Below, one piece after another: positions 49,148-57,559 of a stretch of 64,000 bases of DNA. A program made the translations under genes and the position numbers. The notes beneath the pieces were generated by a model that was not told the origin of the DNA, ran no database searches, and saw only the letters and a program-made list of their open reading frames with translations. Numbering within the stretch: position 1 is the first letter of the stretch; each line of letters starts with the position of its first letter. This stretch comes from Kribbella monticola (GTDB lineage: Bacteria; Actinomycetota; Actinomycetes; Propionibacteriales; Kribbellaceae). The stretch is from positions 496,001 to 560,000 of the forward strand of contig NZ_QFXK01000031.1 of NCBI RefSeq assembly GCF_003261635.1, written 5' to 3'.

Positions 49148-49171
49148 CGTCGCTGAATGGGCGCAGCGACC
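49148..49171 (-). promoter_or_regulatory. leader hairpin before the short M4 protease
   Basis: Arms CGTCGCTG (49148-49155) and CAGCGACC (49164-49171) pair at seven of eight positions around AATGGGCG. The element ends 20 bases before the TTG start, directly upstream of the GAGGAG ribosome binding site. The same structure occurs twice before the paralogous protease at 51393-51447. Confidence 0.6.
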
Positions 49172-49236
49172 GGATTCGCCTGGATACGTGCTCGATGGCA
49201 GGGGAACTCCCGCACAACGGGAGGAACCAGGGCAGG

Positions 49237-49270
49237 CCGGGGGCGAATCAGGGCGGCGACTCGCCCCCGG
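49237..49270 (-). terminator. hairpin downstream of the long M4 protease
   Basis: CCGGGGGCGA (49237-49246) and TCGCCCCCGG (49261-49270) form a perfect 10-base stem with a 14-base loop, starting 26 bases after the protease stop. A second small stem CTCCCG/CGGGAG follows at 49207-49223. No long T-run is seen. Confidence 0.6.
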
Positions 49271-49295
49271 ATCCTGCGGAACTACGGTGCGCCGA

Positions 49296-51371
49296 TCAGC
49301 TGACGGTCAGCGCGGTGTCGTCGATGACGAAGCTGGTCTGCAACGAGGAGTCCTCGGCACCCAGGAACTTCACCGTGACGGTCTTGCCCTTGTACGCCGT
49401 GACGTCGAACGTCTTCTGCGCGTACGCCGTGTTCTTGTCGAGGTTGGACAGCGTGCCGAGAGTGGTGGTCGTCGAACCGTCCACGATCTGCACCTTCACC
49501 GTGTCGTACGCCGTGGAGGTGGTCGTCTCGGCGGTGTCGATCTTGATCCACAGCGAGAGGTTCGCTGCGGTCGCCGTGGCGGGAATCGCCACGGACTGGC
49601 CGATGTTCTCGGTGCTGGTGCGGCCGTTGCCCTGCAGCCACGCCTTGTAGCTACCCGTACGGGCCGCCTTCGACGTGCTGTTGGTGATCACACCCGTCGT
49701 ACCGGTCCAGTTCGTGGCACCCGATTCGAAGCCGGGGTTGAGCAACTTGTTGTCGCCGGTGGGCGGCGGCTCCGTGGTGCCCCCGCAGACGGCGGCGCCG
49801 GCCGGGACCGAGATGCCGTTGAACGCGGCCTGGATGACCTTGCACTCGTTGGAATCGGCGCCGTACAGCTCCTTCGCGGAGGTGATGGCTCCTTCCCGGG
49901 CGTCCTTGTAGGTGCTGCCCGAGCTGAGCTTGGTGGTCAGCGTGCGGTACCAGACCTTGGCAGCCACGTCGTGGCCGACACCGGTGATCGTGCCGCCGTC
50001 GCACGCGGTGCTCGAGTGCGTGACGCCGCCGATGACCTTGCTGCCGGTGCCTTCGGAGGCCAGGTAGAACCAGTGGTTCAGCGGGCCGGAGGAGTAGTGC
50101 GGGTCCAGGCCACCGGTGCTGGTGCTCCAGCAGTCCTTGCTGGCTCCGTCTTTCGACGGTTTGTCCATGTAGCGCAACGGGGTGCCGTTGCCGTTGATGT
50201 TGATCTTCTCGCCGATCAGGTAGTCACCTGGGTCGCTCGAGTTGTTCGCGTAGAACTCGACCATGGTGCCGAAGATGTCGGAGGTGGCCTCGTTCAGACC
50301 GCCCGCGTCCCCGGAGTAGTCGAGGTTCGCGGTGGCCTCGGTGACGCCGTGGCTCATCTCGTGACCCGCCACGTCGATGGCGGTCAGCGGGTGGGTGTTG
50401 CCCGAGCCGTCGCCGTACGTCATCTGGGTGCCGTCCCAGAACGCGTTCACGTAGGCATTGCCGTAGTGGGTCCTGCTGCGAGCGCCCTGGCCGTTGTTGA
50501 AGATGCCGTTGCGGCCGTGGACGTTCTTGTAGTAGTCCCAGGTCAGCTGAGCACCGTAGTGCGCGTCGACACCAGCGGTCTGCCGGTTCGATGCGGTTCC
50601 GTCGCCCCAGGTGTCGTCCGAGTCGGTGAACACCGTGCCGTTGCCGGAGGTTGCGCCGTTGAGGTCCGTGGTGTTGTTGCCACCACGGTTGGGGTCGGTC
50701 ATCGAGTAGCTGCCCGACGTACCGATCGAGACTGTGCCGGAGTACATCGAGTTGCCAGTGCCGGTTTTGATCTCGTCGTCGGTCGCCAGCACCGCACCGG
50801 ACTTGGCGTCGATGAACGAGTGCAGCACCGAGGGCGTCTGGTCGGCCTTGACGCCCGTAGTGACGACCTCGTACGCCAAGACCGGCTTGCTGGGCGTCAC
50901 GTAGACGACGAGCGAGCCCTTGTTGCCTGTGGCCTTGAAGTCCGCGGACTTGGCGCCCTTGGCAAGAGCTGCCGCCTGGGACAGCGTCGGCTTGGTGGAG
51001 GCGATCGCGACCTTGTGGGCGCCGCGGTTGTAAGTGACGTGGCTGATCGCTTCGCCCTTGCGCTTGACGATCAGGTCGCCGCCGACCACCTTGAGACCGT
51101 TGAAGGTCCGGTCGTAGCGAACGTATTCGGTGCCGTCGGCATCTTTCACGACGTCGCTGACCTTGAGCACCTCGCCTTTAGCGAGGCGGAGCGCTACCGC
51201 GGCCTTCGCAGACAGCGCCTGCTCGGCCTGGACGGCGGCCGGCTGGTTGAAGCCCGCGGCCGGCAGCGGCGCCGTACGGGTGGCGGCTCCGGCGGGCGAG
51301 CCGGTGAAGGTCGCAGCCAGTCCAGCTGCTGCGACGACGGCCACCGCCCCTGCTGATGTCAGTCGTTTCAA
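49296..51371 (-). CDS. secreted M4 (thermolysin-type) metalloprotease with C-terminal domain
   Basis: Paralogue of the neighbouring M4 protease, 691 residues. It has the signal peptide, FTP/PepSY propeptide and catalytic domain with HEMSH at 337-341 and NEATSD downstream. Long stretches of the catalytic domain are nearly identical to the short form. After the catalytic domain a Pro-rich linker (TTEPPPTGDN) leads to a 130-residue beta-sandwich (KLLNPGFESGATNWTG to SSLQTSFVIDDTALTVS), which is shared with the M28 aminopeptidase. The start is TTG 51371 with GAGGAG upstream and two conserved hairpins before that. Confidence 0.94.
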   Translation of the reverse strand: MKRLTSAGAVAVVAAAGLAATFTGSPAGAATRTAPLPAAGFNQPAAVQAEQALSAKAAVALRLAKGEVLKVSDVVKDADGTEYVRYDRTFNGLKVVGGDLIVKRKGEAISHVTYNRGAHKVAIASTKPTLSQAAALAKGAKSADFKATGNKGSLVVYVTPSKPVLAYEVVTTGVKADQTPSVLHSFIDAKSGAVLATDDEIKTGTGNSMYSGTVSIGTSGSYSMTDPNRGGNNTTDLNGATSGNGTVFTDSDDTWGDGTASNRQTAGVDAHYGAQLTWDYYKNVHGRNGIFNNGQGARSRTHYGNAYVNAFWDGTQMTYGDGSGNTHPLTAIDVAGHEMSHGVTEATANLDYSGDAGGLNEATSDIFGTMVEFYANNSSDPGDYLIGEKININGNGTPLRYMDKPSKDGASKDCWSTSTGGLDPHYSSGPLNHWFYLASEGTGSKVIGGVTHSSTACDGGTITGVGHDVAAKVWYRTLTTKLSSGSTYKDAREGAITSAKELYGADSNECKVIQAAFNGISVPAGAAVCGGTTEPPPTGDNKLLNPGFESGATNWTGTTGVITNSTSKAARTGSYKAWLQGNGRTSTENIGQSVAIPATATAANLSLWIKIDTAETTTSTAYDTVKVQIVDGSTTTTLGTLSNLDKNTAYAQKTFDVTAYKGKTVTVKFLGAEDSSLQTSFVIDDTALTVS

Positions 51372-51392
51372 GACAGCATCTCCTCACGATGT

Positions 51393-51447
51393 GGCCGCTG
51401 TTTGGGCGCAGCGACCGCGTTGTGGTTGCTGTTTGGGCGCAGCAACC
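51393..51447 (-). promoter_or_regulatory. two tandem leader hairpins before the long M4 protease
   Basis: GGCCGCTG-TTTGGGCG-CAGCGACC (51393-51416) and GGTTGCTG-TTTGGGCG-CAGCAACC (51424-51447) share loop and stem pattern and are offset by 31 bases. The second stem is perfect. Base changes on one side of the stem are matched on the other (GGTTGCTG with CAGCAACC), which suggests that pairing matters. The nearer copy ends 21 bases before the TTG start. Confidence 0.62.
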
Positions 51448-51628
51448 GCTTGCAGATGTGGACGCCGGACGATCCTGGCCCAGCAGTGCCATTGCCTACT
51501 TGTGACACTGCGTGGCAGGTCGTGCGATTTCTGTTACATCCGACTGAAGGAGGACTCTGGCCCTTCACAGCAGGTGGCGTCAAGCGATTCTGCCGAAATG
51601 ACAGGGAAAACCCGCACTGTGCGAGGGG

Positions 51629-53605
51629 TCAGCGGGCTGGGTTCAACTCACGGCGAAGGTCTTCCGGCAACACGACGGGCAGCCGGCAGGTGAACTTCTG
51701 ACACACGTACGCCGCGGGGCGGCCGTCGCGCAGTTCCCGGCCGGCCATCAGCGGCACGTCGAGTCCGGGCTCGCCCTGAACCACCGCGGTACCCCACGGC
51801 GAATTCGTGATCGCGACGCGCAGCAGTTCGTCGGAGACACCGGCGATGGCGATCTCCAACGGGCCGGCCGCAAGCGTCTCGGCAACGGCGAGAGCCCTCC
51901 CGGCGAACCGGGGTGCCCGGGCAGCCAGCGCCGCCGAAGCCGCCAGCGCCTGCTCGGCGGCGGCCTCGTACCGGGTCGATCCGGTCAGCGAGGCCAACGT
52001 CGTCAAGGCCTCCGCCGCGAGCGATACGCCGGACGGGCTCGCATTGTCGGTCGGGTCCTTCGGCCGCCAGGCCAGGGCCTCGGCGTCGGCCGCCGTGTCG
52101 TAGAAGGTGCCATCGGCAACGAACTGCTCAATCACCCGTGACAGCAGAGATTCGGCGGTCGTCAGCCAGCTGGCATCGCCGGTCACGCCGAGCAGTGTGA
52201 GACATGCCTGCGCGAAGGCAGCGTAGTCCTCGAGTACTCCGTGCGCAGTACCGACCTTCCCGTCGCGCGACGTCCGGTGCAGCCGGCCGGACTCGTCGAG
52301 ATGCACCTCCCGGACCAATCCGGCCGCGCCGACCGCCGCCTCGACGTACTCCGGCCTGGCCAGTACTACGCCCGCCCGGGCCAGCGCTGTGATGGCGAGA
52401 CCGTTCCACGCCGCGACGATCTTGTCGTCACGGGCGGGATAGGTGCGCCGGTTCCGCGCGTCCCGTAGTACGGACCTCAGTTTGTTCCATCGGGCGGAAT
52501 CGTCGGGGTCGTTGCGCAACTGCAGGACGGACAGGCCGTGCTCGAAGGTGCCGGTGACCTCGCAGAGGTCGATCACCCAGGCGGCGTCGTCGCGGCCGAG
52601 CACGTCGCGCAGTTCGTCGGGCGACCAGACGTAGTACTTGCCCTCGACACCTTCTGTGTCCGCGTCGAGGGCGGAGGCGAAACCGCCTTCTGGCGTGCGG
52701 AGTTCGGCGAGGAGGAAATCGGCTGTCTCGGTCGCGATCCGCTCGGCCAGCGGCTCACGTGTCAGCGCGAACCACTGGGTGTAGACGTCGAGCAGGAGCG
52801 CGTTGTCGTACAGCATCTTCTCGAAGTGCGGCACCACCCACTGCCCGTCCACGCTGTACCGCGCGAAGCCGCCGGCGAGCTGGTCGTACATGCCACCGCG
52901 GGCCATCCGCTCGCAGGTCTCGGTGACCATCCGCAGCGCCTCGGCCGAGCCGGTGCGGCGGTGGTGGCGCAGCAGGAAGTCCAGCACCATCGACGGCGGG
53001 AACTTCGGCGCTCTGCCGAACCCCGCGTCGACGGGATCGAACTCGGCTCTCAGCAGGTCGACCGCTCGATCAAGCGTCTCGGCGTCGATCGCCCCACCGG
53101 CCGGGTGACTGCGAGCACCGAGTTGGGCCACCACGTCACGGCCGATCTGGTCGATCTGGTCGCGCTTGGTCCGCCAGGCATCGGTCAGCGACTCCAGCAC
53201 CTGGCGGAACGTCGCCATCCCGTGCCGCGGCTCGGAGGGGAAATAGGTCCCGCAGAAGAACGGCTCGCCGGCCGGGGTGAGGAAGACCGACATCGGCCAT
53301 CCACCCTGCCCGGTCATCGCGACGGTGGCCTCCATGTAGATCGCGTCCACATCGGGACGCTCCTCACGGTCCACCTTGATACTGACGAAGTGCTCGTTCA
53401 GGTACGCCGCGGTCGCCTCGTCCTCGAACGACTCGTGCGCCATCACATGACACCAGTGACAAGCCGAGTACCCGATGCTCAAGAACACCGGCACATCCCG
53501 CTCCCGAGCCTCCGCGAACGCCCCCTCGGACCACTGCCGCCACCCCACCGGATTCCCAGCATGCTGCCGCAAGTACGGCGAAGTGGACGCCCCAAGCTCG
53601 TTCAT
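51629..53605 (-). CDS. thioredoxin-domain DUF255 protein (YyaL/SPATA20 family)
   Basis: Cytosolic protein of 658 residues. The N-terminal thioredoxin-like domain has MNELGASTSPYLRQHAGNPV, then FLSIGYSACHWCHVMAHESFED with the Cys-x-x-Cys pair, and GGWPMSVFLTPAGEPFFCGTYFP. The rest is an alpha/alpha toroid like that of glycoside hydrolases and epimerases (GGMYDQLAGGFARYSVDGQW, WNGLAITALARAGVVL). The biochemical role is not known. It belongs to the conserved block that includes hemolysin III, uppS and mca in actinobacteria. Confidence 0.93.
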   Translation of the reverse strand: MNELGASTSPYLRQHAGNPVGWRQWSEGAFAEARERDVPVFLSIGYSACHWCHVMAHESFEDEATAAYLNEHFVSIKVDREERPDVDAIYMEATVAMTGQGGWPMSVFLTPAGEPFFCGTYFPSEPRHGMATFRQVLESLTDAWRTKRDQIDQIGRDVVAQLGARSHPAGGAIDAETLDRAVDLLRAEFDPVDAGFGRAPKFPPSMVLDFLLRHHRRTGSAEALRMVTETCERMARGGMYDQLAGGFARYSVDGQWVVPHFEKMLYDNALLLDVYTQWFALTREPLAERIATETADFLLAELRTPEGGFASALDADTEGVEGKYYVWSPDELRDVLGRDDAAWVIDLCEVTGTFEHGLSVLQLRNDPDDSARWNKLRSVLRDARNRRTYPARDDKIVAAWNGLAITALARAGVVLARPEYVEAAVGAAGLVREVHLDESGRLHRTSRDGKVGTAHGVLEDYAAFAQACLTLLGVTGDASWLTTAESLLSRVIEQFVADGTFYDTAADAEALAWRPKDPTDNASPSGVSLAAEALTTLASLTGSTRYEAAAEQALAASAALAARAPRFAGRALAVAETLAAGPLEIAIAGVSDELLRVAITNSPWGTAVVQGEPGLDVPLMAGRELRDGRPAAYVCQKFTCRLPVVLPEDLRRELNPAR

Positions 53606-53735
53606 ACACCCACCTTAAGCAGACCGGCTTTACACAACGCCAAGCCGACCGCGCTGTCGACCAGGATCCACACCGCCGACCCGTTATCCTGAGTTCTGCA
53701 CCACCGGCCTGTCGCAGACCCAGGGGAGGTACGCC

Positions 53736-54302
53736 GTGACCGCGGACATGATTGCTCCGGCGTGGATGCATTCCCAGATCACGGCTGAGCAGTACGACTC
53801 CTGGTCTGCGGAGCAGTGCGCCGGCATCGAGATCGTGGACGGGATGGTCGTAGTGACCCCGAGCGCTTCTATTCGGCACAACCGACTGGCGCGGTTCCTG
53901 GCAAACGGGCTGGAGCTCGCCGCGGGTGCGGACTGGAATGCGGACACCGACTTCGACGTCCGCCTGCAGGATGTCCCGCTGACCAATCGCCGACCGGACG
54001 TCGTGGTCTACCGAGCAGACAAAATCGACACTTTGCCGATGCGACCCGAGTACGTGCTGCTGGTTGTCGAGGTTGTGTCGCCCGGCTCGGAGACCACGGA
54101 CCGGGTCGTCAAGGCGGACCAGTACGCGCAGGCCGGAATCGCCTTCTACTGGCGGGTGGAGCAAGCAGCTACCGGCGTCCCACTGGTGTACACCTACGTG
54201 CTGGACCCAGCAAGCCGGTCGTACCGCGACGGCGAAGTTTTCACGGGCATCGTGAAGTCGACTGTTCCCTTCGTCGTAGATATCGACCTCGCCGCTGTCT
54301 GA
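53736..54302 (+). CDS. Uma2 family putative endonuclease
   Basis: Protein of 188 residues with the Uma2/DUF820 fold, a PD-(D/E)XK nuclease relative abundant in actinobacteria and cyanobacteria. It starts ITAEQYDSWSAEQCAGIEIVDGMVVV, has HNRLARFLANGLELAAG, the acidic core TNRRPDVVVYRADK and LLVVEVVSPGSETTDRVVKADQYAQAGI, with Asp and Glu-x-Val in the catalytic positions. It ends FVVDIDL. Substrate and purpose are not known. The start is GTG 53736 after GGGGAGG. Confidence 0.87.
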   Translation: MTADMIAPAWMHSQITAEQYDSWSAEQCAGIEIVDGMVVVTPSASIRHNRLARFLANGLELAAGADWNADTDFDVRLQDVPLTNRRPDVVVYRADKIDTLPMRPEYVLLVVEVVSPGSETTDRVVKADQYAQAGIAFYWRVEQAATGVPLVYTYVLDPASRSYRDGEVFTGIVKSTVPFVVDIDLAAV

Positions 54303-54314
54303 TCCAGCTTCGCG

Positions 54315-55337
54315 TCAGGCGGTTTGGGCTAGGGCTACTGAGAGGCCTATGGCGATGGCCATGACGACCAGTTCGCCGCCTACGAGTTGCCAGAAGGGGC
54401 GGGTGAACTCGTTGACCTTGGAGATCACGCGGCGGCGGTGGAAGGCGCCGGCGGTGATCAGTACGACGAAGGCGACCGTTTTGGCCAGCAGCAGGCCGCC
54501 GTACGCGTCGGAGGTGAGGACGTCGAGCGCCGAGCCGAAGCCGCCGCCCTTGGCCGCGAGCCGGCCGGCTGCGCTGATCACGCCGCTCACCAGCACCGCG
54601 ATCGAGGAGGCCAGCGCGACCTGGCTGAACCGCTCTAGTACCAGCGGCAGCCCTTGCCGGCTGGCACGTCCGTAGCGAACCAGGCCTGCCAGTCCCCCGA
54701 CCCACGTGGTCGCGGCGATCACGTGGATGACCAGGGCGGCGCCCGCGAGTACGACATACGACTCGTTGCGCGGGTACGTCGTGAGCGCGGGTGGGACCAG
54801 CGCGGCGATCGCCACCAGTACGCCGAGTGCCGCGGCCGACGAGGTCTGGACCCGGCGGATCCCGATCGCGAGCGCGACGACGAGGATGCCGGTGATCAGC
54901 AGCGCCTTCACCTCGGGCACACCGAGCGCGTCGTCCAGCTTCAGCCGGAGCAGATCGACTCGGGTGTCGGTGAGTACTGCGGCCGTGATGATCGCGCCGC
55001 CGAACGCCGCGACCGCCCAGATGATCGCCGAGTTGCTGGCGTCGCGGATCGCTCGCCGACCCTGCAGGCCCAGCGGGCCACCGTCCGTACGCAACAGCAC
55101 CACAGCGGCGAGCAGTGCACCCGCACAGCCGACGGTGGCCATCGTGGACATCAGCCGGAAAAAGGGCAGCAACCAGTCGACGACGATGCCGGGGCCACCG
55201 ATCCCCACGTCCTGCGGCTCACTGCCGGCGGCGTACAGCCCGGCGACCAGCGCCACGGAGGCGACCAGCACCGCACTCGCACCACCCGCTACCAGACGTC
55301 CGGGCACGCGATGCCGGGCGGCGCGGGTCGCGGTCAC
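54315..55337 (-). CDS. CopD-family membrane protein
   Basis: Polytopic membrane protein of 340 residues with eight or nine helices. The CopD/YcnJ-type region contains VIHVIAATTWVGGLAGLVRYG, where the His and Trp are conserved in copper-resistance D proteins, and FSQVALASSIAVLVSGVISA. It ends FWQLVGGELVVMAIAIGLSVAL. It probably moves copper across the membrane, but no CopC partner is present here. GTG start at 55337. Convergent with the Uma2 gene. Confidence 0.82.
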   Translation of the reverse strand: MTATRAARHRVPGRLVAGGASAVLVASVALVAGLYAAGSEPQDVGIGGPGIVVDWLLPFFRLMSTMATVGCAGALLAAVVLLRTDGGPLGLQGRRAIRDASNSAIIWAVAAFGGAIITAAVLTDTRVDLLRLKLDDALGVPEVKALLITGILVVALAIGIRRVQTSSAAALGVLVAIAALVPPALTTYPRNESYVVLAGAALVIHVIAATTWVGGLAGLVRYGRASRQGLPLVLERFSQVALASSIAVLVSGVISAAGRLAAKGGGFGSALDVLTSDAYGGLLLAKTVAFVVLITAGAFHRRRVISKVNEFTRPFWQLVGGELVVMAIAIGLSVALAQTA

Positions 55338-55435
55338 AGAGCGTTCCCGCCCTCGGCACCTTGGTTCGACACGCGCTCACTATAGGGTCGCGGTCGAAAA
55401 GAGATACGTCACGACACCATCTCGTGACAATCCCC

Positions 55436-55765
55436 TTACCTAGTTGGTTTCGAGCCCGGTTCGGAGCCTTCCGCGTCAGTCGTCCGCGGCGCGGCAGCGC
55501 CAGCCCGGTCCGCTGAGCTGTCCGTGGTCGGCTGGTCTACGGACAGTGCTCGGCCGGGCGCAGTCGCGTCCTCGGCCGTCGCCTGCCCATCGGTGGGATC
55601 GAAGTCGATCCGCTTCAACTGTTTGCCCATGTTGCGCCACAGCAGCACCGTGGCGGCACCGAGCGCGAGCACGATCAGCAGCGCGACCCAGCCGGGCCGG
55701 ACCGAGTTCGGGTCGATCTCGGTCATCGGGCGCCCGGTCGTCAGAAGTGGGGTCATCGCGGTCAC
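55436..55765 (-). CDS. small single-helix membrane protein downstream of mca
   Basis: Protein of 109 residues from GTG 55765, or 96 from ATG 55726 (TEIDPNSVRPGWVALLIVL). One membrane helix (VALLIVLALGAATVLLWRNM) is followed by a basic QLKRIDFD segment and a polar tail. The same order (mca then a short membrane protein) occurs in mycobacteria as Rv1082-Rv1083. Neither start has a strong ribosome binding site. Function unknown. Confidence 0.72.
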   Translation of the reverse strand: MTAMTPLLTTGRPMTEIDPNSVRPGWVALLIVLALGAATVLLWRNMGKQLKRIDFDPTDGQATAEDATAPGRALSVDQPTTDSSADRAGAAAPRTTDAEGSEPGSKPTR

Positions 55766-55796
55766 CTGGCCAGTGTCTCACCGTCGCGCCCGGCCC

Positions 55797-56660
55797 TCAG
55801 CGCAGCCCCGCGAACAGGTCGTCCTCGGGCAGTTCGGACTCCACCACGCTGCGGGCCAGTTCGTAGTCCTCGGTGGGCCACGCCTGCTGGTGAACCTCCA
55901 GCGGTACGGCGAACCACGCGCCGTCCGGGTCGATCTGGGTCGCATGCGCGAGCAGCGCCCGGTCCCGTACGCCGAAGTACTCCGCGCACTCCACCCGGGT
56001 GGTGATCCGGCGCTCGTTCTCCGGGTCGGGCTTCCAGTCCTTCAGGCGCTCGGCGTACGGCGATTCGAGGCCGCGGGCAATCATCGCGTCGTGCAGCGCC
56101 TTCATCCGCTCGCGGTGGAAGGTGTGGTGGTAGTACAGCTTCAGCGGCTGCCACGGCTCGCCGAGGTCCGGGTACGCCTCCTTGTCACCGGCTGCCTCGA
56201 AGGCGGCCACGGTGATCTGGTGGCACATCACGTGATCCGGGTGCGGGTAGCCGCCGTTCTCGTCGTACGTCGTGACGACCTGCGGGCGGAACTCGCGGAT
56301 CAGCCTCACCAGCGGTGCGGCCGCGTCCTCCACCTTGAGCGAGGCGAAGCAGCCCTCCGGCAGCGGCGGCAGCGGGTCGCCCTCGGGGAAGCCGGAGTCG
56401 ACCCAGCCGAGCCATTCCTGCCGGATGCCCAGGATCTCGCGGGCCGCGTCCATCTCCTGGCGGCGGATCTCGCTGATGTTCGCCAGTACCTCGGGGCGGT
56501 CCATCTTGGGGTTCAGGATCGATCCACGCTCACCGCCGGTACAGGTGGCCACCATCACGTCGACGCCTTCGGCGACATACCGGGCGGTCGAGGCGGCACC
56601 CTTGCTGGACTCGTCATCGGGGTGGGCATGGACATGCAGCAGACGAAGATCTTCGGTCAC
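55797..56660 (-). CDS. mca: mycothiol S-conjugate amidase Mca
   Basis: Zinc amidase of 287 residues that cleaves mycothiol-toxin conjugates so that the mercapturic acid can be exported. The MshB/LmbE signature is LHVHAHPDDESSKGAASTARY, with His and Asp-Asp as zinc and catalytic residues. The third metal ligand is in GGYPHPDHVMCHQITVAAFEAAGD. The length and the C-terminal DGAWFAVPLEVHQQAWPTED favour Mca over MshB. The start is GTG 56660 (TEDLRLLHVHAH). It is divergent from the DUF4307 gene with only 35 bases between starts. Its presence shows that the organism makes mycothiol. Confidence 0.94.
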   Translation of the reverse strand: MTEDLRLLHVHAHPDDESSKGAASTARYVAEGVDVMVATCTGGERGSILNPKMDRPEVLANISEIRRQEMDAAREILGIRQEWLGWVDSGFPEGDPLPPLPEGCFASLKVEDAAAPLVRLIREFRPQVVTTYDENGGYPHPDHVMCHQITVAAFEAAGDKEAYPDLGEPWQPLKLYYHHTFHRERMKALHDAMIARGLESPYAERLKDWKPDPENERRITTRVECAEYFGVRDRALLAHATQIDPDGAWFAVPLEVHQQAWPTEDYELARSVVESELPEDDLFAGLR

Positions 56661-56695
56661 AAGACACAATGGTCCTCCAAGCCCGAGGAGAACCG

Positions 56696-57112
56696 TTGAC
56701 CGACCCATCCGCAACCGACCTGGACGCCCGTTACGGCCGGACCCGTCGTGGCCGCCGGCCGCTCGTCTTCGGGGTCGTCGGGGTCGTGGCGCTGACCGGG
56801 CTGGTCTGGCTGCTATGGGCCGCTTTCGTGCAGGCCACGCCGCCGGTGTCGTCGCGGTTGCTCGGCTACACCATCACGTCGCCGACCTCGGCGACCGCGA
56901 CCATCCAGGTGGACCGCTCGAAGAACGTCGAGGCGAACTGCCGGCTCCAGGCGAAAGCGGCCGATTTCTCGATCGTCGGCGAGGTGACGCTGAAGGTGCC
57001 GGCCGATTCACCCCGCCGCCAAAGCCTCGAGGCCACCCTGACGACCCAGCGCAACGCGACCGCCGTAGTACTGGTCGGCTGCACCACCGCCAACGCCCAC
57101 CGCCCCCGCTGA
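56696..57112 (+). CDS. DUF4307 membrane protein
   Basis: Protein of 138 residues from TTG 56696, preceded by GAGGAGA. A short basic N-terminus (LDARYGRTRRGRR) is followed by one helix (VFGVVGVVALTGLVWLLWAAFV) and an external domain with LLGYTITSPTSATATIQVDRSK and NCRLQAKAADFSIVGEVTLKVPAD. This family sits between mca and greA in many actinobacteria. Its last codons (NAHRPR and stop) are the first unit of the downstream minisatellite, so repeat growth has not disturbed the gene. Confidence 0.85.
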   Translation: MTDPSATDLDARYGRTRRGRRPLVFGVVGVVALTGLVWLLWAAFVQATPPVSSRLLGYTITSPTSATATIQVDRSKNVEANCRLQAKAADFSIVGEVTLKVPADSPRRQSLEATLTTQRNATAVVLVGCTTANAHRPR

Positions 57113-57297
57113 CACCCACCGCCCCCGCTGACACCCACCGCCCCCGCTGACACCCGCCGGCCCGCTGACACCCACTGCCCCGCTGACACCCCGCGGGTCC
57201 GCTCACGCCCACCGTCCCCGCTGACGCCCCCGTCCCCTCCGATACCCACCGGCCCGCTGACACCCACCGCCCGCTGACACCCCACCGGCCCGCTGTT
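57112..57297. repeat. 18-19-base tandem repeat array after DUF4307
   Basis: About ten units with consensus ACACCCACCGCCCCCGCTG run from the stop codon of the DUF4307 gene to about 57297. The first two units are identical and 19 bases long; later ones are 17-19 and degenerate. Every unit carries TGA in the frame of the gene, so it also acts as a run of stops. Confidence 0.85.
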
Positions 57298-57418
57298 ACG
57301 GCTCAGAATCTCTGCCCGATCGGGTTTGTTAGTTCATTTCGGCCTCACCGGCCTTTTGTGTCAGCGCCTACCGGCGCAGTGGCAGGTTCAGGAGGGGTAA
57401 ACGATTGCCTTCCGGGCG

Positions 57419-57432
57419 CGCAAACGTTTGCG
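57419..57432. promoter_or_regulatory. LacI-type palindrome upstream of greA
   Basis: CGCAAACGTTTGCG is a perfect 14-base palindrome of the kind bound by LacI/GalR-family regulators. TACAGT at 57433-57438, immediately after it, could be a -10 element. It lies 128 bases before the greA start. Confidence 0.5.
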
Positions 57433-57559
57433 TACAGTTTGTGAATGGGCGGAACTGTGGGGTTCCGGGCCTGATCTTGCTACGCTCAGTGGATTGGTCG
57501 CCGTCGACGACGGCGGCCAACGGCTTTTCTGCCCATCCCATCGACACAAGGAGCAGCCC

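Noticed and set aside
49188..51356. 722-codon plus-strand open frame antisense to the long M4 protease
   Set aside because: Composition is Arg/Val/Gly-rich without family motifs, and it mirrors the well-supported protease on the other strand. The similar frame at 47838-49112 mirrors the paralogue.
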